Assembly (NCBI RefSeq): GCF_947507565.1
Contig: NC_089182.1
Location: forward strand, 2,294,001-2,358,000
Source: Oscarella lobularis
Lineage: Eukaryota; Porifera; Homoscleromorpha; Homosclerophorida; Oscarellidae
DNA: 64,000 bases
Direction: 5' to 3'
Shown here piece after piece: positions 1 to 13,000 of this stretch (positions are counted from its first letter, which is position 1; each line of letters starts with the position of its first letter). Under the pieces are notes generated by a model. It was not told the origin of the DNA. It did no database searches and saw only the letters and a list, made by a program, of their open reading frames with translations. A program made the position numbers and the translations under genes.

Positions 1-3000
1 TATCAATGGAATATTTTTACGTTCGGAGATTGAGTACAAACAGATCAACCCTGATATGTCATATCCATTGCAAAGTGATCCGACAGACGAAACTATTGAT
101 TTGATCAATTTGAGAATGTAAGTTAGCCTGCGTGTTTCTGGGAGTAGTAGAACTGTTTTTCTCGTGCAGATACACTCGCTATGAAATTCGAGTGAGAATT
201 GTAACGAATGCAAGTGAAAATGGCCCAGAATTGAATGGCACCTGGTCGAATCTTGAACGAGTTCGAACCGACGAAGACAGTGGGCAATGTCAAGGTTTTT
301 TACTAATTTAATTAAAACGGTTCTTTTTTGTAGTTCCCGACCAGCCAGAGGCCTTGTCAAATGTTTCAGTTTCCAAGTATTCTGTGGAATTGACGTGGCA
401 ACCGCCTAAAGTCGTAAAGGGAATCATCACTTCTTACCGTCTCAATTATCAGAATTTCACAAGGAACAAAGGGCCAAAAAATGAGAATATGTCTCTGGGT
501 GGGAGCGTCACTATGACAACAGTCACCGGTTTATTGCCATATCGCAATTACATGTTCAATCTCTTTGCAAGCACATCAAAAGGAGAAAGCCTCACAGCGG
601 CTCAACTTTCAATCCAAACAGTTCAGTCTGGTAATCACTTAATTTTATTTATCAATGAATAAGAAATCAATTATTTGTTTTGAAGCGCCGACCAAGCCGC
701 CAGCTAACGTCACAGCTGTTTCTACTAGTTCGACGTCAATCAACGTTACATGGAAAGAAGTTCCTACAGAGGATCAAAATGGAGTTGTTCAATATTACCA
801 CGTTCTATACGACGCTCCCGAAAGAAACGTGAAAAATCAATTAGTAAAAGTACCTCACTCACGCTTACAAGTCCAACTCTTCAATCTTTTGAAATACGTT
901 GAATACGAAATTCGGGTTCGAGCTGTCACCGTCGAAAACGGCACGGCGAGCGACATCGTCAAAGAAAGAACATTGCAAGACAGTAAGAATTCCCCGCGTG
1001 TTGAGCACTTGCTTTATGAGATTGGTTTTAGAACCTACGGTTGTTCCAAGCAACGTTGTAGTCAAGCCAGTTTTAGACAACGCCACCCAACTTCGTGTTA
1101 GTTGGGAGAAACTGGATCCTCTTAAAACCAACGGCATTTTGGAGGAGTACCGAGTGTACTACGTTGAACTAGAACGAACAGATCTTCGTCGCCGCCGCGC
1201 TGCGGACATCTTCATATCTATCAAGCCCGAGAACGTAGGTGGCAGACTTTCTGTAACTGTTGTCTGCAGTTCTGTGTTTTCAGTTGTTTGTGCTTGTTGG
1301 TGGTTTAAAGCCATACAACAACTACAGTATTTCGATGACAGCTGTCACAGGTGGAGGAGAAGGACCGCGCAGTACTTCGATTGTTAGCAGGACGGCTCCC
1401 GCTGGTGAGCCATTTGAATGACCTCATTTTCTCGCTGACTTGTCACTCCTTTTTGCAGATCCTCCCACTTTCGCTCTAACCTTTCCTCCTCCGCCGGAGC
1501 CTAAAGACGATCAGATAACAGTTTCTCTAGCCGGCTTTATGATTACGAACATCAATGGTCCAATTGAGTAAGTGTGGTACGTGGCTCAAAACTTGGGGCT
1601 TGATGCATTTTTGCGTGTCTGCTTCTCAAATAGAAAGTACGAACTCATCGTAGTAATACCAGAACTGGACGAAGACGGCCGACCGATGATGGATCTCGGA
1701 GATCCTGACGTTAAATTTCCCCCTGATAGCGTTAAACCCTACCCACTTCCCGATGAAGAGTTATCAGAGCTTCCTTATGCTTACAAATGCAAAGTTTGGC
1801 TTGGCAACGACCTGGAGGAGAAATTTGTCATTGGAAGTGAGGATCTTCCTTCTGATTTGGCTCGTGAAAAAGTGTACAATGGCCCACTGAGAAAAGGAAC
1901 CTACTACAGCTTCTTTCTGAGAGCTTTTACTGTCGCAAGTCCGGATCAATCTGTGAGTTCCTCAGTGGATTATAAGCGTTCTCATTTGCAGTTTCTTTTT
2001 ACAGTCGCTATACACTTCGTCTAAGTACGGACCAGTTGTGCTGATTCGTATGACTCGATATTACAGTGTAAGACGTTCAGGCGTTTCATTTTATTCTTTT
2101 ACAGCTTCGGATTCAAAAGTGGGATTGATCGTTGGTGTGGTGATAGCGGTCGTTGTTATTGTTGTGCTTATTATCATTATTCTGTTTCTCCTTTACCGGT
2201 AAGTATCTCAGAAATAGTTGTAGCATTAATTAAGCATTTTTCCTTTACCAATTTTATTGCAGACGTCAAAGGAAAGGCGGATTTGAACCCGTCGTATCTC
2301 GCGGCGGAACCGTGGAAATGAGTGGCGGTGTTGTCGTCAATCCTAGTGTCGTGCCCGACGGCGTTGCTTTCGGTACGCCCTACGACGTCGGGACGCGAAT
2401 AATCAAGGCAATTTATCTCGCGCAGAAAATCCGCCCAAGATACCCGTTCGCCATCTGATGACGGCCATCACTCGTCTCCGCGCCAACGGAGACTTTGGCT
2501 TCTCCGAGGAATACGACGTGAGAGTTTTAAATCTCGACGTACGACGTACGAAATTAGCCGAGTCTTTGTTCATTTAGAACGTCGAAGATCCGAAGAAGGA
2601 GACGTTCACGACCGAAGCGTCGGACGATCCGGACAACAGAACAAAGAATCGCTATACGAATATTAAAGCATGTGAGTTTATCTCGACTTACAGTTTTCGA
2701 CTCGAAACGACGTTTTCCTTGTATCTCAGACGACCACAGTCGCGTTCATTTGCACACGTCGCCGTCCGGTTCCGACTACATCAACGGGAATCACATCAAC
2801 GTCAGTGAAGACTTGAATTTGTCGTTTTTCTGATCGCTTTTCCTGTAGGGCTACAAGAAGGAAAACGTTTACATTGCCACTCAGGGATCGGTTCCCGATT
2901 CCATAAACGACTTTTGGAGAATGGTTTGGGAGCAGAACGTCCACGTTATCGTTATGCTTACGAGACTTCAGGAAGGAACGAAAGTAATTACGCTGACTGC

Positions 3001-5082
3001 ATGGACACGCATGTTTTTAGGCATATCGGCTTCATAATAGCTTAAATGTCATCAATACTGGCCGGACAAAGAGGAACCGCAGCATTACGAAGACATCACG
3101 GTGACTGCTTTGGACACTCAGGAGCTTGCCAATTACGTTGTGAGAAGATTTAGCGTGAAAGGAGTGAGTCCGACCATCCGCGCTCGATTAAGAAATATTA
3201 ATTAATTAATTGCGTTGTTTGCTTGCAGCCGAGTTCGAAAGAGGAACGTACCGTGCAGCAGTGGCACTTCCTCGCGTGGCCGGATCACGGAGTGCCTCAG
3301 CACCCGAACGCGCTAATCAATTTCATTCGAAAATCGACGAAATCCAATCCAGAAGACGCCGGTCCAATTGTTGTTCATTGCAGGTAACCCGTTCCAGGTA
3401 AGGGATCTCATGAAAAACGAGCCTCTACTTATTCAGTGCTGGCGTTGGGAGAACCGGATCGTACATTGCTCTGCACTTTCTCTTTGAAATGATGGAAGAG
3501 GAGGGAAAAGTGGACATTTTTGGCGCCGTGCGCGCTCTTCGATCCAAACGATGTCTCATGGTTCAGACGGAGGTACGAAAAAGGCGCGAAAGGACGAGAT
3601 TTTTTGAGTAACATGCTGTTTGCAGTCTCAGTACATATTCATCTACGAGGCTCTTCTGGAAATGGTGCACTGCGGTCGAACGGAGGTGATTGCGCGCGAG
3701 TTGGAAGATCGCTTCAAGTTGCTTCAGGAAATCGATCCTGCTTCGAGTTCTTCGGCTTTGGATGCCGAATTTAAGGTAAGATGTCACTCTATGTCGTCGT
3801 GCATGTGTTTAGGACTCGCACTCTTTTTTTTTGCAGCGGCTGAATGGGCCGAAACCGTTGAAACTGAAGACGACTGTTGCGAATCTTCAATACAATCAGA
3901 AGAAGAATCGATTCGTGAATATTGTTCCGTGTACGAAAATCTTATAATATATATACAGTATGCAGGTCCATGCTATTACTTTGTTTTTGTTCGATTTCTT
4001 AGACGATGACACGAGAGTGAAGTTGAACATGGTTCCTGGAAACGAGGGCTCGGATTTCATCAACGCCAACTGGATTGACGTGCGCTCGCTCATCTCTCTT
4101 CGAGCTCTTGTGTTTTACTATTTTTTTGCAGAGCTACTGGCGTCAAAACGCCTTCATCGCTACCCAGGGACCTCTTTCTAATACGATCAACGACTTTTGG
4201 CGCATGGTTGCTGAAACGCAGTGCTCTACTATCGTTATGCTGACGCAATTGAACGAAGCGGGAAGAGTGAGTATTCATTCGCTTTGGAAAAAAGATCCTC
4301 TCGAACGCTTTTCTTGCCTTTAGGAAAGATCGTCGAAGTACTGGCCCGATTCAGGAAAGATGAACTACGGAAAGTTGACCGTCGAAAAGACGTCGGAACA
4401 GGAATACGAAGAGTACATTCAGCGCGAATTGATGATCACCGACGAAGTATTTCCCTACATTTCTCTGCTCTCTTATTCTGACGCATCTTTCGTTTACGAA
4501 GGACGGGCAGTCGACTCCAGTGAGGCAGTTCCAATACACGGCGTGGCCAAACAAAGGATGTCCTTCTATTGGCACTGGCATGATTGATTTGATTGGACAG
4601 GTGGACAAATGGAAGACGCAGTGTGGCGACAAGCCGGTGATCGTGCATTGCAGGTATAGTACCGGTAGTACATGTGTATATGCTTCTTCCCATTTCAGCT
4701 TTTTTGTCTCTGTAGTGCTGGATCCGGTCGCACAGGGTGTTTCATTGCGCTGAGCATTTTGATTGACAGACTCAAGACCGAAGGGGTGATCGACGTCTTT
4801 CAAACGGTCAAAAGTCTTCGTCAACGCAGGACTGCTATGGTTCAAACGCTGGTGAGTTGCATTGATGAAGAAGCCCAACGCATACGACAGAGGGTCTCTT
4901 TCTTCTAGGATCAATACGAGTATTTGTACCGCACTATGCTGGATTTCCTCAATTCTTATGAACTTTACAGCAACTTCAGGTAAACTTCGACTGAAGAAGA
5001 GCTGGGAGATATTTCTTATTCTGTTGGTCATTTTTTTGTTTTTTTTTCTTCTTGCTTTTCTTGTCTTTTTTTTAGTGAATAG
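1..5082 (+). CDS. Receptor-type protein tyrosine phosphatase, 3' part (5' end outside window)
   Basis: This is the 3' part of a membrane receptor that removes phosphate from tyrosines. About four fibronectin III repeats lie on exons at roughly 1-118, 170-280, 334-631, 687-982 and 1031-1403. A membrane-proximal region follows, then one transmembrane helix (exon 2104-2199, Val/Ile-rich), then two phosphatase domains. D1 (about 2430-3780) has KNRY, a WPD loop (AWPDHGVP) and a P-loop rebuilt across an intron ([10 protein letters not shown]), so it should be active. D2 (about 3840-4980) also keeps Cys and Arg ([10 protein letters not shown], again split by an intron) but its loop reads WPN, so it is probably weak or inactive. 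The architecture matches LAR/PTPR-like animal phosphatases; the orthology class is not resolved. The stop is TAA at 4981-4983 if read through, or TAG at 5080-5082 if the last pyrimidine-rich intron is spliced. Confidence 0.93.
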
Positions 5083-5361
5083 GAATTCGTAGAGATGACA
5101 TGGCACCATAGCACGAGTAGAATAGAAAGACGGAAGTGGCAAAATACATATGTATTGAAAAATACGTGCAGCAGTCGAGCGGTGCTGCCATCATGAACCA
5201 GTATCCGGGCCTGTTCATCGAAGAGCAAGCGCATTGTTGCCAACTGCGATCTCGCCTATATTTGTCTTTCTGTTTGAGTGGCCGGACGGCCTAATCACCC
5301 ATAGGAAGCACCGTTTCCTTCCTATAAAAATCTACTCCGCCCGCTGCTTCGCGCGTTCGCG

Positions 5362-8300
5362 ATGGCGACGTTTGGACGGCGCACGGGATCGCGAGGTAAT
5401 ACCTAAGCGACGCGATAATAAAGCCTTCGCTCCTCCTCGCGATAAAAAACACAAGTCGTTCTCCGCGGTCCGTCCCCGTCCGCGACAACGCAGACAAAGC
5501 ACGTCGAGCCGTCGTGATCCCCCCCACGATTCGTTCTCTCGAAGAGCACGTGGGTCTTATCACCGCACTTCTCTCTCGCAGGCGATCCACCCGAAGCGAG
5601 ATTTCTTCACGAAGGAATGGACTTCAAGGCAAAGGTGAGCCATGATCGAGTTAGGACAAGACCCTCGTTTTTCTCATTCCAATTTGGGGGCGCCGATATG
5701 TAGATCTTGGGCGAGACGCCTGTGCCGGCGGCGCGCGGCGAGAGAATGTGTTACGACGCGTTAAAGACTCTAAAGGTAAGGCGTCGTTTCGCCGCCGCGA
5801 GGGAGAAATCGAGGGGAGCCCCCCCTTTTTTGCACCGCGGATCGAGACACTACGATTGTCGCCAAAAAAAATCACGATTTGAAAAGAGACCGTAAAGTTT
5901 GCTGGATTCAGGGAAACCTGTTCCTTTAGAGCGCCATAATTCGAGCTTTGAAAGTCTAAACTAAGTCATAACGGCTAACGGAATTTCCTTTTTCTCAAAG
6001 TCAAGAGTTCGTTTGACGGGAAAGCATAAGCAGAGAATCGTCATAAACATCTCCACGGACGGTGTCAAGGTGCGAGAGGAAAAGACTGAGGTGAGGGAAA
6101 GTCACTGGCTATACTTCTATTCAATACTTATTATTATTGTCTCAGGAGGAATTGCAACATCATCGTATTGCCCAAATTTCTTTTGTCAGCCACGACCCGA
6201 CTGACAGTCGCGCTTTCGCTCTCATCTGCGGCTCGGAACCAACCGGCTACACGTTGCACGGATTCAAAACAGAGAAAAACGTGTGAAACGCAATAGAAAG
6301 AAAAACGCGCCGCTAGTTCATTTTTTCTTCTCTTACCAAGGCATCGAGCGTCACAGGAACAATCAAAGAACTGTTTCAATTGGTCTACAAGTACAAGAGA
6401 GAAGTGACTCGCAAGCAGGTGAACGAGAACCAGGACCAGTCGCCCGCCGCCAGTGTTCCCCAACAGCAAACAGCGTCGCCGCAGTCTCAGCCACCACCTC
6501 CGCAGCCGCCGCCGCCGTTTGCAACGACCGCCGCCAGTCCGAGCGTCACCGAGAACCACTCGCGGAGAAACATGGACGAATCGACGAACGAGGACATATT
6601 TTCTGTAAGGGTTCAACCTTTGTCTAGTGCATAATCATTCACGTGCTCTTTTCCTTCTAGGATTTGGCTACTATTCGAGCTCAAGCAGCGCAGAAAAAAA
6701 CTGAGCAGCAACAGCAACAGGGACAGCAACAACAGCAGCAGCAACCAACTAATCCTTCTCCTTTTGATGCAGTTTTCCATACCACTGATAATAGACAGAA
6801 AGCAGATTTGGGCCTGATAGCGAGCTTGGGAGACGAACTGTTCGGAGAAAGTCTGTATCAGGTGGGCTGGGGGGTATTTTCTTGGGTAAGAAACGGCTTT
6901 TCATTTGGCTTCAATGAAGGTGCCAACAAACAAGGCGGCTAGCGCCAATGTATTTGGTGGATTCAATAGTGGGACCCAACAGGTCTGTGTCAATATGATA
7001 TGTAGGACGGACGGCTCTATATATGTACTTGGTTTTCAGTCCTCTTCGATAAACGATTGGAACGAAGTGGCCGCTGACCTAGACCAGATTGCCAAGGTAA
7101 CGACGACGTTGCCGCCGCCATCTCTTCGTATGAACTTTTTTTCAACACAGGAGCTTGAACCTAAGAAATCTAACACGCCGCCGTTTCCTCTCTCCAACGT
7201 AGTCAGCGATCCGTTTGCGCCGGCGGCCTCGAATCAGCCCGCCTCGTTCAATTCCTTCTCCGCGACGACGACAAAAACGACGGCGTCGGATGCATTTGGA
7301 AGCGCGTCGTCGTTCGGAGGAACGAATTTCGGCGGCTCGAGCCAAACGGCGGCAGATCCGTTTTCGGATCCGTTTGGCGCGCCTGTTCCAAAGGAAGCGA
7401 CAACGTCTGGTTCAGGCGAAGATCCGTTTGCCGTTTCCACGGCGTCCTCCGCTCCGCCGAAGGCGTCGAACGACTCGAAGGGTCCTCGGCAGTCGAACGA
7501 CGATCGGTTCGCTGCACTGCGCGCTCTAGCCGACGAAGACGTCAAGTTGGGATATGACCCGTTTGCGTCGTCAACGGATCCGTTTGAATCGACGAGAATC
7601 GAGACCAAAACAACTACCGATCCCTTCGCCGTCTCCTCTTCGACGACGAAGACAGCTACGACGAAGGCGACGGCGGATCCCTTTGGCTCGTCGTCGTTCG
7701 GACCCCAACCGTCTGTCTCTTCAGCGAGTTCGGTGAACGATCCGTTTGCCGCTTTTGCCGTCATGTCTCCAGCGCAGCCAAACGCCGGATCGACTCCCGC
7801 GCCAGCCACTGCCGCTACCGCCGCTTTCGCTCCTCCGTCGTTCGCGACGCCGTCGGATCCGTTCTCGGATCCGTTCTCGTCTCAGAGCGCTACAACGACG
7901 ACTACGACTACGACAAGTGATCCGTTTGCGAGTGTAAAGCCGTCGTCGGCCGGCAATGTGACCTCCGCGTTTGATTTCGCTTCGTCGCAGTCCTCCGCCG
8001 ATCCTTTTGCTTCGCAGACGTCGCAAGTCAAAAGAGCGTCTACGGGAAATGACGCCGCCGCCGCCGCCGCCGCCGTCAAACCAACGACGGATCCCTTTGC
8101 CAGCGTCAGCGCTCAGGCAAATAATCAGATCAATCAGTCGTCGTCTCTCGAAAGCGATCCGTTTGCCGCGTTTGATTCTCCTGCTCAAGTTCGACGTCCG
8201 ACAGCGTCTTCAGCTACCAATGATCCGTTTTCCACTTTGAATGCGTCGACGAATCCCTTTGCTTCCGGCTCTGCCGCGACGACAGCTCTCTCTCCCGTCA

Positions 8301-8432
8301 ATCCGTTTGCTCAGTATCAGCAATCGTCACCATCGGTATTTTGTCTTACGTTTGCGTTTTTTGATTGCACAGTGCTTGTTCTTTGTAGAATCCATTTGCA
8401 TCGCCTTCAAGTTCCGCTTTTGGATTTGGCTG
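5362..8432 (+). CDS. Disabled-like PTB endocytic adaptor with DPF/NPF tail
   Basis: This cytoplasmic clathrin adaptor binds NPxY-type receptor tails through its PTB domain and recruits AP-2 and EH proteins through its tail. The first exon (5362-5395) starts at ATG. Later exons at 5582-5634, 5704-5775, 6001-6090, 6146-6280 and about 6342-6604 build the PTB domain. Its Disabled hallmarks are GKHKQRIVINIS, EEKTE, ISFVSHDPTDSRAFALICG and a final helix IKELFQLVYKYKRE. A Gln-rich linker follows (about 6690-6750). The long exon from about 7151 to 8337 is Ser/Thr/Ala-rich with about 16 DPF motifs and a few NPF motifs, the AP-2 alpha-ear and EH ligands. The last exon ends NPFASP...GFG and TGA at 8430-8432. 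Family membership (DAB1/DAB2/Disabled) is secure; DAB1 and DAB2 cannot be separated here. Confidence 0.92.
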
Positions 8433-8751
8433 ACGATGGTGCGAGATTAGAAGAGAAGAGAGAGAAGAGAGTGTAGAATCCCTACGGCAGTCAGTGTTCG
8501 TGTGTGATCATTTTTTTTTGTTGCAGCGCCAATTGATTACATATAACTGATGATCATGCTATTACACGTATTCAAAACGAATTATTTATAGAAACAAAGT
8601 AGCGGCAGTCTTGCGTGTTCTTTGTATGAATTAAAGATTGTGTCTGTATGACTGTCTGTATGTTAGCACAGTATGTATCACAAGCACGTGAGCAATAGAC
8701 GATTGCTGTTTAGGGACGCGCGCACTAAGAGGATCTTGAATCTCTGCTGGA

Positions 8752-9864
8752 ATGTCGAACGAAAACAGAGACGAAACGAACGACGACGAGAGAGCGATCC
8801 GAATCGACATCGATCGCAACAACGTTGAAAGAACCGCACCCAGAGACGATGTATCTAAACAAGAAGCCAGCATCGCAAAAGCAATCGTCGGCGGCGAAGT
8901 GGGTCAACACGAGCAAGCGTCGCTCGCCTTCAAGGCCATCGTCTGCAGCGCATTCATCGTTCTCATGGTCACCTATCCCCTCATCGTCGCTCTGACGAAA
9001 CGCAAAGGCAAATTCGTCTATCACCCGTCTTCCGCCGTTCTCCTAATCGAACTCGGCAAATTTCTCGTCACCGGCGTCCTCTGCGTCGTCGTTCGGCCGT
9101 CGTTCGACGGCTTCAACGCGCGCAGCGTCGTCGTGCTCGCTCTCCCGTCGATCGTCTACATGATAGCGAATAATCTAGCGTACACCGTTCTCGAAGTCAC
9201 AAGTCCCGTAACGATGAACGTTCTCTCGAACGTGCGCCTATTTATGGTCGCCATCATTTATTGGCTCGTTTTGGCGCGTCCCATCAGTCGCGCGCGCTGG
9301 ATCGCCATGTTTCTCGTCGCCGTCGGTCTCGTCTGCTCGCAATTGCGCGGCGACATGCGTCTCGCCGTCACGGGCCTCGGTCTCTTCTACATTTTTCTCA
9401 AAGCGTTGCTTTCCGTCGTCAACGGCATCTACACGGAAATCGTTCTGAAGCATCACGTGAGTAATTTTCACGTGCAGAATTTGCAAATGTACGCGTGGGG
9501 CGTAATCACTAATCTGCTCGTATTTCTTTACGGCTCGACGAAACCGCTCGCCGAGATTCGTTCGAGTTTTTTCGAGGGCTTCAACTCGTTCGTTTGGGTG
9601 TCTATCTTTGTCGGCGCACTAACTGGAATTGTCACCGGTGCCGTCATGAAGCACTTGGATAATATTGCCAAGTTTTTTTGCGTCTCCTTAGCTAATATCA
9701 GTCTTGGCGTCCTCACTGCTTATTTCTTGCCATCGGAGTTTCAATTTTCTCTGCTATTCTTGATTGGAGCTATTCTAGTTGGCCTGGCTTCGTATATGTA
9801 TTCGATTAACGGTTTACCTGACTGTGCTAAGAAATTTTTATCATTGAAATCTTTAGAATGGTGA
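8752..9864 (+). CDS. Nucleotide-sugar transporter, SLC35A family
   Basis: Single-exon gene of 370 residues for a multi-pass Golgi or ER membrane protein of the drug/metabolite transporter superfamily. The first ~60 residues are charged and cytosolic. About ten hydrophobic segments follow. Family signatures include the stretch around TSPVTMNVLSNVRLFMVA and the loop VNGIYTEIVLKHH, typical of SLC35A (UDP-galactose, CMP-sialic acid, UDP-GlcNAc) carriers. It looks closest to the SLC35A4/A5 branch, which is a weak inference. The lack of introns contrasts with most neighbours. The start ATG at 8752 is the first in frame, about 320 bp after the Disabled-like stop. The substrate cannot be read from sequence. 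Confidence 0.85.
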   Translation: MSNENRDETNDDERAIRIDIDRNNVERTAPRDDVSKQEASIAKAIVGGEVGQHEQASLAFKAIVCSAFIVLMVTYPLIVALTKRKGKFVYHPSSAVLLIELGKFLVTGVLCVVVRPSFDGFNARSVVVLALPSIVYMIANNLAYTVLEVTSPVTMNVLSNVRLFMVAIIYWLVLARPISRARWIAMFLVAVGLVCSQLRGDMRLAVTGLGLFYIFLKALLSVVNGIYTEIVLKHHVSNFHVQNLQMYAWGVITNLLVFLYGSTKPLAEIRSSFFEGFNSFVWVSIFVGALTGIVTGAVMKHLDNIAKFFCVSLANISLGVLTAYFLPSEFQFSLLFLIGAILVGLASYMYSINGLPDCAKKFLSLKSLEW

Positions 9865-10003
9865 GGAGTCAGGTACTGTAAAAGGGCATGCTATATGTGC
9901 GGTGCTGTCACATGACTGCGCGAGATTATTGAACCCAGAAAATACGGGCTGGGCATTGTTTTTACGATCGTCGTAGGAATAGTCGACCTCTTTCTGTTTC
10001 CAT

Positions 10004-13000
10004 ATGCACTCTAAGCGATTCAAGCCCAATTCGCCCAATTCGGAGGAAACAGACGAAGACGCTTCCGAGCGTGAGCGCGCGCGCGTCGATCGTCCGCGAC
10101 GCTTCGCCTCCAAAACGTTCTTTTTTTTGCCTCCAGAATCGAGCGACAAAGCGCAAGCGGGCGGAGATGCGACGAAGTACAGCGATTTCGCTCGAAGACA
10201 GATGGTAGACCTGCGAAGAGAACGAGAGGAGGAATAAACGAGAACGTGTTTTTTTCTCTCTCCCAAGGCCAAAATGGGCCACGTGAAAGGTCGAGGCTTG
10301 GGTAAAGAAGAGCAGGGCACGGCCGACATCGTCGTCCAGCAAATGCAACTTGGAAGACGAGGATTGGGAATGAAAATAGCCGGCTTCGAACCGTCCGACG
10401 AAACTTGGGAATTTGAAGAGGTTTATTTTTTTGGTGAATTTTTTTTCTCTTGTTTGTTATCTATTTTTCTGCTAGGTAACCAGCGTGAAAGAGGCTCCTG
10501 ACTGGCTTCCACCCTGCACCCAGCCAATACCATCCAGCGAAGAGCTCAGTCGCTGGGCTCTCGAAGGAAAAGTTCGTTTCCTCGTCGTCTTTCGTCGTCG
10601 TAATTTTTTTTTGAAATTTTGGAATTTTGGTAGAAGAAGCTTGTTATTCACGATGAGACGCTGTTCTGCTCGAGCGAAATATTGAACCAGGTTCTTGAGT
10701 GCAAGGTGAAAATTGCGTCGAGGGGGGGGGGGGGGGGGGGAATAGTTTAAAGAAATGAGTGCGCGTTCCAGACCGTCTTTGATACGTTGGAAGGTGACGA
10801 ATTTGTCAAGGCACGCACGAGAGCGAATCCCTACGAAACAATCAAAGGAGCCATATTTCAGAATAGGCACAACCTACATGGAGCCTATATCGATTTTTTT
10901 TTATTTCTTCTCGCAAAGAGCCGCCTGTAAGCTGGCGAACATGGACAAAGTGTTCAATTTCATGCTAACCTTCCCAAAGACAATGGAAGGGGTAAAGAGA
11001 TTCGGTTGCTTCAATTTTGCTTTTTTTGAAATTTCCCAATAGAAACCGCTGGTAGGAACGTACGACTTGTTCTACTTCGCCGACATATGCGCTGGACCCG
11101 GCGGATTTTCAGAGTACATATTGTGGCGACGCAAAACGGAGATGGCTAAAGGATTTGGACTCACTCTAAAATCAGGTACCATCTACAATACACATCTCAG
11201 AGACCGCACGCTTCCTCTTAAATTACGTAACGTTTTCTTCTCTCTAGGGCCAGGTGTCAACGATTTCAAACTCGACGAATTCTACTCGGCTCCCGTCGAA
11301 TTTTTTGAACCTCACTATGGCGTCGGAGGAGCGGACGGCGACGGCGACATTATGAATTCGAAAAATTTGGAAACGTTTAGGAAGTTCGTTTTGGCCGAGA
11401 CAGGCGGAAAGGGAGTTCATCTCGTCACTGGAGACGGGGTACAGTATGAGTATTGAATTATATTCATTGGCATGTCTCCTCTAGGGATTTTCGGTAGCCG
11501 GTCAGGAAAATATACAGGAAATACTTTCAAAGCAGCTGTCGCTTTGCCAGTTTTTGTGCGCCTTGTCTGTGCTGAGAGAAGGCAAGAGAGCCCCGTGTGA
11601 CTTCACGATTATCTGTTGCCATTGGGTTGTCTCTTGATCAAGGTGGCAATTTTGTTTGCAAAACGTTTGACCTTTTCACGCCGTTCTCCGTCGGATTGGT
11701 GTATCTTCTCTATCGCGCCTTCGATCACGTTTGCATTATTAAACCTCTGACGAGTCGACCGGCGAACTCGGAAAGGTCGAGGAGGGTATAGGGTGTCCGG
11801 TCATCTCACTCTCGAACGTTCTTCCAAATCAGATTCGTCGTCTGTCAGGGCCTGCGAAGCGGAAGCGAAACGATTCACGACTATCTCTTCCAAATCAACG
11901 AACGATTGAACGCAATGCGTCCGGACGAAGACGTAGTTGAGGTCAATGACGACGACGACGACGAATATCCTCTCCTAATAATTCTCGTCGTAGGTTGTTC
12001 CACTTGAGATAATTCAGAAGGATTCCGGTTTTAGTGAATACATGACGAATTCGAATGAAAGGTGCCAAGAGGTTTTAAATGGGCTTATTCTATTGGATAC
12101 GGGTGCGTAGTATTGGAAAGGGGCAAATCAAGGCGCTAAGGAAACTGCGAATATTTATTCAAAATACGTGAGTGCATCACACTCTCTCACACGTATGTCT
12201 CGTAACAGCAAAAATGCAGAGTTCTCTCCGAAGGCAATCAGGCGGAAATTCGAAAAATGTGTCTTGAGGAGTGGAAGGTCAGTACAAGCGCGGGGGAGAA
12301 ATTTCGATGGCTGTCAAATGTTACAGATTCCCGACGAAGCGAGAGCGGCGCCGAAACGGTCCGATGCGAAGACTCAATTCGAGTCTCTGTGGAAAGAAAG
12401 AGACGTAAGTCGCTAAGTATTTTTTTGGAAGCGCGTGCACGCTCTTGTAGATATTTCAATCTGCTTGCAAGGATCTTAGTCTCGACGTCATGAAAAACGT
12501 GCACAACTGGCGTTGTTGCGTCTTCTCCGGCCAAAGGAAACTCTTGCTTAGCTTGGGGGTGAGACTATGGATTCAACTCGCTTTAATTATATTAATTATT
12601 TGTCGTGGCGGCAGAGGACTCACGTGTACGGCTTGGACTTGAGCAATAAACCGGGCAAAAAACAATGGATCAAATCTCAGGAGCTCGCTTCTCTCGAACT
12701 TCCGGCTGATACGCTCTTGGAAGTAAATGTCGTTAAAGAATACGAAGGAGAAGTGCGTAGAAGGGCATCTCAGGAACACCGATAAGTCATTAGCTCGTCT
12801 CAGGGATCGGGGCAGAAGCACAAGGTCGCCGTTTACGTCACTGACGGTCTCGTTCTGTGCGGCAAAGACATTTCGAAGAAACACTACAAGGACAGGTTAG
12901 ACACAGAGAAGTCGTCAGTAGACGTTGATCTGTATAGCTCCTAACGTCCAGGATTTCTTTTGTTGAGAAATTGGCCAAGGCTGTTAACAAATCAACGAAG

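Noticed and set aside
4640-4740. Loss of the catalytic cysteine motif in the second phosphatase domain
   Set aside because: Read without splicing the P-loop appears broken. Removing the GT-AG intron between the HC and AGSGRTG codons restores it.
7234-8240. Long Arg-rich and Val/Ala-rich frames opposite the Disabled-like tail
   Set aside because: Compositional shadows of the repetitive DPF exon in other frames.
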